The notes below the pieces were generated by a model. The model was given only the letters and a program-made list of their open reading frames with translations, had not been told where the DNA came from and did not search any database. From assembly GCA_008932955.1 (NCBI GenBank), contig WBXE01000115.1, forward strand, positions 1 to 7,486: a stretch of DNA of 7,486 nt. The letters are read 5' to 3'. Position 1 is the stretch's first letter; each line of letters opens with the position of its first letter. The translations under genes and the position numbers were made by a program. The stretch comes from Verrucomicrobiota bacterium. Its GTDB lineage: Bacteria; Verrucomicrobiota; Verrucomicrobiia; Verrucomicrobiales; Akkermansiaceae. Shown here in pieces: positions 1 through 5,642 of this stretch.

Positions 1-82
1 CGGGAGCCAATTGAGAAAGGCGCTCGCCAACAGATTTGGGAATGCGGCCGGCTTCAACCAGCTTCGCCACGTCAGGATGCAT
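1..82 (-). CDS. N-terminal fragment of an unidentified protein, possibly a GreA-related Verrucomicrobial factor (cut by window edge)
   Basis: The minus strand reads open from an ATG at 82-80 to the left edge and gives MHPDVAKLVEAGRIPKSVGE followed by RLSQLAP. Codon use becomes more GC-rich at the third position after this ATG, which favours it as the start. The same frame stays open further upstream, and a GTG at 142-140 is an alternative start that would add an FTGFALRFVRRLP-like segment. There is no Shine-Dalgarno sequence at either start. The gene follows the PDZ gene on the same strand after a 73-nt gap, so it may be the last gene of that operon or have its own promoter. From memory, the opening resembles large GreA-domain proteins of Verrucomicrobiota, but only 27 residues are visible and the identification is weak. 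I am fairly confident that it is coding and not confident of the function. Confidence 0.45.
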   Translation of the reverse strand, partial: MHPDVAKLVEAGRIPKSVGERLSQLAP

Positions 83-155
83 GCGGCGGAAGATGGGAAG
101 CCGACGAACAAAACGCAAGGCAAACCCAGTAAAAAAATCCACGAGGCCCGCAAAC

Positions 156-956
156 TCAGAGTTTGGGAGGCTCAGCGGGCGGTAGCGTGAGGCCGGGCGA
201 GGGTGTTGGAGGCGGTACGACCCGCGGGCGAGGGGCGCTCACAGGCTCGATGCGGCTATCCAAGGCATGATCGAGGCTGCGGCGCAGCACGTAGATACGG
301 CGGCGCCAATCGGCGGGGATGTCGTCGGAATTGCCATCCGCGGCTAGTCTGCCGTCAAAGATGACTTGTTTATCGGGGCCACGGATGACGACCTGATAGC
401 CGTCGCCATCGCGACGGACCAGCGCCTTGCCGTCGCTATCGGAAAAGGTGGCGGTCCGGTTCTCCGGCGTGATGATTCGCGTCGGGTGGCCATCGTCGGA
501 GAGCATGGCGGCCTCGACCACGTTACGGGAAACGTCGCGGCTATTGGGCGGGGCTTCGCCCAGCGTGACTTTGATTTCGGCGGGTTTGCCATCCCGGAAA
601 ATGGCCAGAGTGATTTCATCGCCTGGGCGTTTGAGGTTGAGCAAGGTGGCGAGCTGGCCTTGGTTGACGAGCCATTGATCCGCGAATTTCCACAATACAT
701 CCTTGGGATGGACTTGAGAGAGGTCTGCGGGCCCGCCCGGGCTGACGGCTTGAACCACGAACCCAATGCCGGGAGGGAGCGAGGGGATCCGCGCCCCACT
801 GCTTGCATCTGGCTTGCGGGCGCTGAAGCTCAGACCCAGCCATGCCGAACCGCTGCTTGCGACGGGCGTTGGCGGCGGCGACTGGCGGTCAGCATCCTGG
901 CCAACGCAAGTGACAAACAGCGTGGCGAAAAGCAGCAATGAATGGCGAAGTGGCAT
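156..956 (-). CDS. Exported PDZ-domain protein
   Basis: A 266-residue protein. Residues 1-20 form a Sec-type signal peptide (MPLRHS, then a hydrophobic LLLFATLFVTCV core). There is a cysteine at residue 17, but the preceding L-F-V-T is a poor lipobox, so a soluble or membrane-tethered periplasmic protein is more likely than a classical lipoprotein. Residues about 37-135 look like a PDZ domain: AWLGLSF, then GIGFVVQAVSPGGPADLSQV and KDVLWKF, ending in PGDEITLAIFRDGK. This is the layout found in DegP/HtrA-type proteins, but no protease domain is present. Residues 136-235 have no family I recognise, and the C-terminus is proline-rich. The ATG lies one base after the stop of the upstream membrane-protein gene (TGA-G-ATG) with no Shine-Dalgarno, so translation is probably coupled. 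Its place behind a sigma factor and a putative anti-sigma factor suggests a role in envelope sensing, perhaps binding exposed peptide ends. That role is inference. Confidence 0.85.
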   Translation of the reverse strand: MPLRHSLLLFATLFVTCVGQDADRQSPPPTPVASSGSAWLGLSFSARKPDASSGARIPSLPPGIGFVVQAVSPGGPADLSQVHPKDVLWKFADQWLVNQGQLATLLNLKRPGDEITLAIFRDGKPAEIKVTLGEAPPNSRDVSRNVVEAAMLSDDGHPTRIITPENRTATFSDSDGKALVRRDGDGYQVVIRGPDKQVIFDGRLAADGNSDDIPADWRRRIYVLRRSLDHALDSRIEPVSAPRPRVVPPPTPSPGLTLPPAEPPKL

Positions 957-957
957 C

Positions 958-1440
958 TCAGAATACGGTGACAGGCGTCAAAATCATCTCCTCACGAGGG
1001 TCGCTCACCTGCACTACGATACCGGTTTCCTCATCGCGCAGGGTGTTGGCCTCCACCACGCGGACGCGCATGGCTTGCATGGCGCCGCCATCGGGGTCGG
1101 CCACCCAGCCCTCGTCGGACATGGTTTCGACGCGGTCGGACTCGCTGATCAAGACCAGTGCGGAGGCCTTCGCCGAGGCTGGACGGGCCATCGCCATGGG
1201 CAAAGCACCCGTGGGAATGCGGGGAACCAGCGCCAATAAAACGGCGAGCGCGGCAGCGATTCCAAGCGGTAGCCTGAACCGGCGAGCCCACAACGGTTGG
1301 CGCGTGACTGGCGTCGCGGGCAGTGACACGGCGGCGGCCAACTCGTCAAGCATGGCCTCGATGGAGCGCTGGCCGGCCTGGCTGAGAGCCGGCGGCATGA
1401 GTCGGGCGAGGGCGGTTTCGATGGGGTTAGGCGCTGGCAT
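958..1440 (-). CDS. Single-pass membrane protein, putative anti-sigma factor
   Basis: A 160-residue protein. Residues 1-50 form a cytoplasmic segment with helical, acidic-to-neutral character (SIEAMLDELAAAV). Residues 57-75 are one transmembrane helix (LPLGIAAALAVLLALV) preceded by the basic WARRFR, which fits an N-in, C-out orientation. Residues 76-160 would lie outside the cytoplasmic membrane and resemble no family I know; they end in EMILTPVTVF. The gene overlaps the end of the sigma factor gene by 14 nt and has a strong Shine-Dalgarno (AGGAGG, six bases before the ATG) inside the sigma coding sequence. A sigma factor followed by an overlapping single-pass membrane gene is the classical arrangement for a sigma/anti-sigma pair. 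The H-x3-C-x2-C zinc motif of ZAS anti-sigma factors is absent, and no cysteine occurs in the protein at all, so the assignment rests on position and topology. Confidence 0.72.
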   Translation of the reverse strand: MPAPNPIETALARLMPPALSQAGQRSIEAMLDELAAAVSLPATPVTRQPLWARRFRLPLGIAAALAVLLALVPRIPTGALPMAMARPASAKASALVLISESDRVETMSDEGWVADPDGGAMQAMRVRVVEANTLRDEETGIVVQVSDPREEMILTPVTVF

Positions 1441-1957
1441 GGCGGGCCTCCTTGAGTTGGCGCAGTTCGTGCGCGAGTTGTTCGAGGGCGTAGCGGTAGC
1501 GGGAAGCGGCGGTGTTGGGGGAGATGGCGAGGGTTTGGGAGATTTGCAGGAACGTGAGAGCGCCCCAGGTCTTCATGACCACCACTTCGCGCAGTTTGGG
1601 GCTGAGACGTTCGACGGAATCGCGCAACAACAGTGCCTCCTCGTCCTCCTCAAGCAGCGGATCGAGCCAGACGTCCTGGAAGTCATTGAGATAAACGATG
1701 GCTTCCTCGCGTTTTTTGCGACGGGTTTCGCTGCGGTGCAGGTTCAGGCCACAGAAACGGATGGTGGAAAATACCAGCGGCAGATCGGGAGGGCCCCCGC
1801 CTTTATCCTGCTGGTAGTGCCAGAGACGCAGGATGGCTTCCTGCAATAAGTCCTCGGCATCGTGCTGGCAATGGCCCCAACCACGCGCAAACACCAACAA
1901 GCGCGGGCCGTTTTCGGCCAGCCAAGTTTTCCAAGTGCTCGCAGGGTTTGTAGCCAT
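1427..1957 (-). CDS. ECF-type RNA polymerase sigma factor
   Basis: A 176-residue protein from the ATG at 1957, the usual ECF length. Region 2 spans about residues 11-80 and includes the typical core-binding DAEDLLQEAILRLW (33-46). A linker with an acidic patch (LLEEDEEALLLRD) follows. Region 4 spans about 115-165: LSPKLREVVVMKTWGALTF, then an ISQTLAISPNTAASRYRYAL helix-turn-helix that would contact the -35 element. There is no extra C-terminal domain. An upstream in-frame TTG at 2014, overlapping the glutaredoxin stop as TTGA, would add 19 residues (MNGGCFHRQSGS...), but these do not look like sigma sequence and no Shine-Dalgarno precedes either start. The putative anti-sigma gene begins inside its 3' end, so the two are co-transcribed and probably translated in coupled fashion. 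I cannot assign an ECF group from the sequence alone. Confidence 0.9.
   Translation of the reverse strand: MATNPASTWKTWLAENGPRLLVFARGWGHCQHDAEDLLQEAILRLWHYQQDKGGGPPDLPLVFSTIRFCGLNLHRSETRRKKREEAIVYLNDFQDVWLDPLLEEDEEALLLRDSVERLSPKLREVVVMKTWGALTFLQISQTLAISPNTAASRYRYALEQLAHELRQLKEARHASA
1441..1455 (-). promoter_or_regulatory. Strong ribosome binding site for the membrane-protein gene
   Basis: Read on the minus strand, the bases before the ATG at 1440 are TCAAGGAGGCCCGCC. They contain a full AGGAGG six bases upstream of the start. The site lies within the last codons of the sigma factor gene. It is the only strong Shine-Dalgarno I noticed among the genes here, which implies that the anti-sigma candidate is translated efficiently relative to the sigma factor. 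Confidence 0.8.
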
Positions 1958-2010
1958 CCGCTTGCATAATGCCGCCACGCTGCCGCTTTGTCTGTGAAAA
2001 CATCCCCCGT

Positions 2011-2391
2011 TCAATCGAAAAACCGGCTCTTGCTGGCCTTAGCGGGGAGGCTGGGTTTGCTCGGAGCGGTTTTTTTGGCCGGGGGGTCGGCGCGCAAGGT
2101 GTGGCGGGGTTCGAGGGCAGGCTGCCCGTCTTTGCGCACATATTCGTTTTGGACCAACCACTTTTCCACTTCCTCGCCGCTGACGTCGACGAGCATGTGG
2201 CCATCGACTTCGACGCAAGGGCAGAGCGCTTGGCCGCTGCGTTGTTCCATTTCCCAACGGAAGGCGGGGTTTTTGACGACATCCTTTTCTTCGTAGGCGA
2301 GAGAGTACTTGCGCATGACGCCACGCACGCCCTCGCTCCAACCGCAGAAGGTTTTGACGTAAATCACAATTTTAGGGGACGGTTGGCTCAT
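2011..2391 (-). CDS. Glutaredoxin-like thioredoxin-fold protein (CGWS motif)
   Basis: A 126-residue protein. It opens with a beta strand (KIVIYVKTF) leading into C16-G-W-S19, the active-site position of glutaredoxins. The CGWS form is close to the CGFS of monothiol glutaredoxins rather than the CPYC of dithiol ones. Later features fit the thioredoxin fold: EEKDVVKNPAFRWEMEQRSG as the middle helix, then A-L-C57-P58-C59-V where the cis-proline strand is expected, and HMLVDVSGEEVEKWL as the final strand and helix. Residues about 95-126 form a lysine, proline and alanine-rich tail with no family match. The ATG at 2391 has no Shine-Dalgarno. The stop overlaps an alternative TTG start of the sigma gene, so the two may be co-transcribed. 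It may act as a thiol reductase or an iron-sulfur carrier; I cannot decide which. Confidence 0.82.
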   Translation of the reverse strand: MSQPSPKIVIYVKTFCGWSEGVRGVMRKYSLAYEEKDVVKNPAFRWEMEQRSGQALCPCVEVDGHMLVDVSGEEVEKWLVQNEYVRKDGQPALEPRHTLRADPPAKKTAPSKPSLPAKASKSRFFD

Positions 2392-2646
2392 GGTGTTGGA
2401 CTGGCGCTTTGGGGGATGCTACCTGGTTCTGGTACTTGCGCAAGCCTCGTCTGCGCGCGTGGAGGCGATTCCAAAGCGAGCCGAGTCGACACATTGGAGC
2501 CCGTCAATCCAAACCACACGGCTTGCTGGCGAGGGCCGCTCCACTGCGGCTTCAGACGCGGGTGTTTTTTCCGCTCGCCAGCGAAAGACGTAAGAATCGT
2601 TCAGCTGCCGCGCGTATGACGCCTCGCAATCTGATTGCCCCCCGTC
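2392..2646. other. Divergent intergenic region between the glutaredoxin and GDSL hydrolase genes
   Basis: These 255 nt separate two divergently transcribed genes and must hold promoters for both. I see no convincing -35/-10 pair or Shine-Dalgarno on either strand. The most notable structure is the inverted repeat at 2525-2582, described separately. Short open frames run through the region but none has coding character or a plausible start signal. Confidence 0.6.
2525..2582. repeat. Nested inverted repeat (REP-like or operator-like)
   Basis: A 9-nt perfect inverted repeat has arms GCTGGCGAG (2525-2533) and CTCGCCAGC (2574-2582). Inside it, GCCGC (2535-2539) and GCGGC (2546-2550) form a second small hairpin with a six-base loop. 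The stretch TGTTTTTTCC lies just before the right outer arm. The region is extragenic and nested, as in REP-type elements, but a single copy cannot prove a family. An operator or a structured leader for either flanking gene is also possible. Confidence 0.5.
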
Positions 2647-3885
2647 ATGAAACCGCTCGCCCTTCTTACCTACGCCATAGTCCTCAGCACCCTTGTCCGA
2701 CCCTCTGCGGCTGCAGAGTTCGCCATTCACGATGGTGAGCGGGTCGTGTTCCTCGGCGATAGCATCACCGAACAACGTCTCTACACGACCGTCATCGAAG
2801 CCTACACACTGGCACGTTTCCCACAGTGGAAACTGGCCTTCCGCAATATCGGCTGGGGCGGTGACACCGCGCAGGGTGGATTGGGCCGAGCTTCTCGTGA
2901 CATGCTGCCGCTCAAGCCCACGTTTGCTACCATCGACTTCGGCATGAACGACCATGGCTACCGGGCGCACGATGAAGGCATTTACAAAAACTATATCGAC
3001 AAGCAGACGCAGTTGGTGGCCCTGCTCAAGGCCAACGGCTCGCGGGTTGCCTTGGTGACCCCGCAACCCATCGAGGACAAGCGCCCGGATCCGCACAAGG
3101 ATGTGCGCAACGAGTCGCTGCGCAAAATGTCAGACGGTCTGCGCGAGATCGCCGACAAGGAAAAAATCCTCTTCGCCGATCAGTTCGACCCCTACATGGC
3201 CGTGATGCTCAAGGCCAGGCAAGCCGATCCCGCAGCCCTCATTGGCGGCGGCGATGCCGTGCATCCCGGCCCAGTCGGTCACACCATCATGGCTTGGGCA
3301 ATCCTGAAGTCGCTCGGCGCCCCCGCTGCCGTCTCCAGCGCCGAATTGACCGCCACCGGCAAGCTGGTTGCCGCCACCGCTTGCAGGATTGCCGACGCGA
3401 AAATGGACGCCGGAGTGCTCACCTTTACCCGCGAGGATGCGGTGCTGCCGATGCCGGTTAATCCGCAGGCCGAGGCGGTGACCCAATTCATCCCGCTGCT
3501 GGCGGACTTGAGCCGTTACGAGTTGAAAGTCACCAAACTAACGGCCCCGAAGTATCAACTTCTCATCGATGACAAACCTGCGGCCGTATTCACCGCGCAG
3601 GAATTGGCACAAGGCTGCAACCTGACGCTCAGCGCCGGGCCCATCACCGAGCAAGCTCGCCAGTTATGGGTCTCGGTGGTCGAAAAAAACAATGCCTTCT
3701 ACCAGCGTTGGCGCGAGGTGCAATTGTATGGGCCGCCGGAGTGGGCCAAATCGCCAGCCTTTGAAGCTGCCCGCGATAAGGAATTGGCGCGACTCGACGC
3801 GCGCATAGCACAACTCGAAACCAAGATCGACGTCCTCCGCAAGCCGCTGCTGCATAAGTTTGTGCTTAAACCCGCCACTCCCTGA
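2647..3885 (+). CDS. Secreted GDSL/SGNH-family hydrolase with C-terminal extension
   Basis: A 412-residue protein from the ATG at 2647; a TTG four codons earlier is possible but lies outside the natural signal peptide. Residues 1-22 are a Sec signal peptide (MKPLALLTYAIVLSTLV ending in SAA-A). The SGNH blocks are all present: block I GDSIT at 37-41 with nucleophile S39, block II N67-I-G-W-G-G, block III G99-M-N-D102, and block V D203-A-V-H206-P. The predicted product is therefore an active esterase, lipase or carbohydrate deacetylase of the cell envelope or exterior. The hydrolase core ends near residue 225. The remaining 185 residues form a mixed region of unknown fold, with a charged heptad-like helix at about 372-400 (ELARLDARIAQLETKIDVL). 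The substrate cannot be told from sequence. It stands alone on its strand and converges on the carboxyltransferase gene. Confidence 0.9.
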   Translation: MKPLALLTYAIVLSTLVRPSAAAEFAIHDGERVVFLGDSITEQRLYTTVIEAYTLARFPQWKLAFRNIGWGGDTAQGGLGRASRDMLPLKPTFATIDFGMNDHGYRAHDEGIYKNYIDKQTQLVALLKANGSRVALVTPQPIEDKRPDPHKDVRNESLRKMSDGLREIADKEKILFADQFDPYMAVMLKARQADPAALIGGGDAVHPGPVGHTIMAWAILKSLGAPAAVSSAELTATGKLVAATACRIADAKMDAGVLTFTREDAVLPMPVNPQAEAVTQFIPLLADLSRYELKVTKLTAPKYQLLIDDKPAAVFTAQELAQGCNLTLSAGPITEQARQLWVSVVEKNNAFYQRWREVQLYGPPEWAKSPAFEAARDKELARLDARIAQLETKIDVLRKPLLHKFVLKPATP

Positions 3886-3911
3886 GATTGCTGAGCTCAT
3901 GAGTTTGTTTC

Positions 3912-5387
3912 TCAGTCGAGTTTTTCGACCATCACATCGTAACGGCCGCCATTGACATTGATGACGAGGTGCTTGCCGGCACCGGTGATGGCAGGTTGGT
4001 TAGATTTGGCCGGGACGGCAGGAGCTGCAGCGGAAGCAGCAGCAGGAGCGGCGGTGCCCTTGATGAGCTCCTCGACCTGTTGCGGGAACATCGCAAAGAG
4101 CACCACGGTTTCGTCGTCGGAGGGCAGGCCCTTGGCGGCGCATTGCTGGCGCAAGCCGTCCATGGCTGGAGCCAACAGATTGGCCGGCCGCTCGGTGATG
4201 ATTTTCTGGCCGCTGGTTTTTTCGACTTGGGCGAGCACCTCGGAATTGATTGGGCCTGGGGCTTTGCCGTACTTGCCCAGTGCGATGTCCTGGGCGGGTT
4301 GGCAGATCATTTTCCAGCGACCGAACTTGACGTTCATCATCGCCTGGGTGCCGACAATTTGCGAGGTTGGAGTGACTAAGGGAATCCACCCGAGCGCCTC
4401 GCGCACCACGGGGATTTCCCTAACCACTTCGTCAAACTTGTCAGACATGCCCTGTTCGGCGAGTTGGTTGCGGAAGTTAGAGAGCATGCCGCCGGGCACT
4501 TGGTAGATGAGAATGTCGGAGTCCACGCGCTCGTTAGCGGGGCTGGTAAATTTCCCGAGTTGTTTGTAAACGTCCTCGAAATACACGCGCAATTCCTGCA
4601 GCTTGGCCGCATCAAACTCTGGGCAGCGCGGATGCCCCTTGAGTATGGCGAGCATGCGCACGGTGTCGGGCTGGCCAGTGCCATTGGCAAACGGCGCGAT
4701 AGACGTTTCCACGGTATCCACCCCGGCATCGATGGCGGCCAGATAGGAGGCGGCGCCGAGGCCGGCGGTGTCGTGGGTGTGCAGCGTGACAGGCAAACCG
4801 ACGCGGCGTTTCAACTCTTTGACCAGATCAAAAGCGACCCGCGGGGCGATGATGCCCGACATATCCTTGATGCCGATAGATTGACAGCCCAACTTCTGCA
4901 GATTCACACCTAGTTGCACAAACGCCTCGATGGTGTGGACCGGGCTGATGGTGTAGCAAATCTCGCCGCGGGCGTGCTTGCCGCAGTCCAGCACGGTTTT
5001 GACGGCGGTGGTGAGGTTGCGCACGTCGTTGAGGGCATCGAAAATGCGGAACACATCCTGGCCCGCGGCGGCGTTGGCACGCACGAATGCCTCCACCACA
5101 TCGTCGGGGAAACTGGTGTATTGCACGATATTCTGGCCGCGCAACAGCATGATTTGCGGGGTGTGTGGTGCCGCTTGCTTGAGCTTGCGCAGGCGCTCGA
5201 AGGGGTTTTCGCCGAGGTAGCGCAGGCAGGCATCGATGGTCGCGCCGCCCCAGGTTTCCAGGCCGCTGAAGCCCATGTTATCGAGGATGGGAGCGGCCGG
5301 CAGCATTTGGGCGGTGCTCATGCGGGTGGCGGCAAGGGATTGGTGGCCGTCACGCAAGACGGTGTTATTGAATGTGACAGCTTGCAT
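3912..5387 (-). CDS. Carboxyltransferase subunit (oxaloacetate decarboxylase alpha / transcarboxylase 5S / pyruvate carboxylase B type) lacking the biotinyl domain
   Basis: A 491-residue protein. Residues about 1-270 form the HMGL-like TIM barrel, with V-L-R-D13-G-H-Q-S, the G-I-K174-D-M-S motif holding the lysine that is carboxylated in this family, and the metal ligands H203 and H205 in L-H-T-H-D. These match, at a constant offset of four, the D17, K178, H207 and H209 described for Vibrio OadA. Residues about 290-445 are the conserved PYC/OADA domain (QVPGGMLSN, LVTPTSQIVGTQA, ITERPANLL). An alanine/proline linker follows, then HLVINVNGGRYDVMVEKLD, and the protein stops. The biotinyl domain with its A/V-M-K-M site is absent. 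Only 26 nt separate the stop from the convergent hydrolase gene, so no frameshifted remnant exists. The enzyme moves a carboxyl group between oxaloacetate or pyruvate and biotin on a separate carrier protein. This length and ending match the transcarboxylase 5S subunit. The ATG has no Shine-Dalgarno. Confidence 0.9.
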   Translation of the reverse strand: MQAVTFNNTVLRDGHQSLAATRMSTAQMLPAAPILDNMGFSGLETWGGATIDACLRYLGENPFERLRKLKQAAPHTPQIMLLRGQNIVQYTSFPDDVVEAFVRANAAAGQDVFRIFDALNDVRNLTTAVKTVLDCGKHARGEICYTISPVHTIEAFVQLGVNLQKLGCQSIGIKDMSGIIAPRVAFDLVKELKRRVGLPVTLHTHDTAGLGAASYLAAIDAGVDTVETSIAPFANGTGQPDTVRMLAILKGHPRCPEFDAAKLQELRVYFEDVYKQLGKFTSPANERVDSDILIYQVPGGMLSNFRNQLAEQGMSDKFDEVVREIPVVREALGWIPLVTPTSQIVGTQAMMNVKFGRWKMICQPAQDIALGKYGKAPGPINSEVLAQVEKTSGQKIITERPANLLAPAMDGLRQQCAAKGLPSDDETVVLFAMFPQQVEELIKGTAAPAAASAAAPAVPAKSNQPAITGAGKHLVINVNGGRYDVMVEKLD

Positions 5388-5410
5388 GGTTTGTGTGGGG
5401 ATGACTCGCT

Positions 5411-5438
5411 AGAAAAACCGGAGGCGCTGAAGCACCTC
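5411..5438 (-). terminator. Terminator-like hairpin in the leader of the carboxyltransferase gene (possible attenuator)
   Basis: On the minus strand GAGGTGC-TTCA-GCGCCTC can form a 7-bp stem with one G-U pair and a four-base loop. It is followed by CGG and then TTTTT. On the plus strand the same stem has a C-A mismatch and no U-run follows, so the signal is oriented toward the carboxyltransferase gene, 24 nt before its ATG. No gene lies upstream on this strand whose transcript would need ending, which points to attenuation or to chance. Confidence 0.4.
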
Positions 5439-5626
5439 ACAAAAACAACGCATATTTTCTGACTAAGCCGTCACATACAATACCAAACAGCGGGCGGATG
5501 GCGGGTGGGTTCGCTGATTTCCCTTAGCTATGGGGGTTTGGTGGCCTTGCGGGGCAAGATACGCCGTGATATTGAGTAAATTTGCAAAGAACCGAGATTC
5601 GCTCTAGCCCGCCCCGGGTTTCTGTG

Positions 5627-5632
5627 CATAAT
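5627..5632 (+). promoter_or_regulatory. Possible -10 element for citrate synthase
   Basis: CATAAT matches the TATAAT consensus at five of six positions and lies ten bases before the ATG at 5643. It would place the transcription start about three or four bases before the codon, giving a nearly leaderless message. This fits the absence of a Shine-Dalgarno. No good -35 box is found at the usual spacing, so the call is tentative. Confidence 0.3.
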
Positions 5633-5642
5633 TTGCGCGCCT

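Larger units (their letters stand above)
5388..5642. other. Divergent control region between the carboxyltransferase and citrate synthase genes
   Basis: These 255 nt contain no gene I can support. They hold an AT-rich part around 5440-5490, a perfect small palindrome CTTGC-GGG-GCAAG at 5546-5558, the terminator-like hairpin at 5411-5438 (minus strand) and a possible -10 box just before citrate synthase. Both flanking enzymes act on oxaloacetate, so shared regulation from here is plausible, but no specific operator can be named. Confidence 0.6.

Noticed and set aside
156..956. PDZ protein as a DegP/DegS-type serine protease
   Set aside because: There is no trypsin-like domain or G-N-S-G-G motif; the PDZ domain follows the signal peptide almost directly.
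938..1849. Long open frame (303 codons) on the plus strand
   Set aside because: It lies antisense to the sigma factor and membrane-protein genes, whose products are recognisable. Its translation is low-complexity and matches no family, as expected from GC-rich antisense sequence.
1803..2324. Minus-strand open frame of 173 codons between the glutaredoxin and sigma factor
   Set aside because: It overlaps both genes in another frame and has the skewed serine, arginine and proline composition of an out-of-frame reading.
2419..3096. Minus-strand open frame of 225 codons across the intergenic region and the hydrolase
   Set aside because: It is antisense to the GDSL signal peptide and catalytic blocks, has no family resemblance and no ribosome binding site.
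3886..3911. Palindromes GAGCTC and CTCATGAG between the convergent hydrolase and carboxyltransferase genes
   Set aside because: They are too short and AT-balanced for a stable terminator, and no U-run follows. Chance is likely in 26 nt.
3886..3930. Frameshifted remnant of a biotinyl domain after the carboxyltransferase
   Set aside because: The hydrolase stop is only 26 nt away and no A/V-M-K-M-like sequence is present in any frame, so the domain is absent and not broken.
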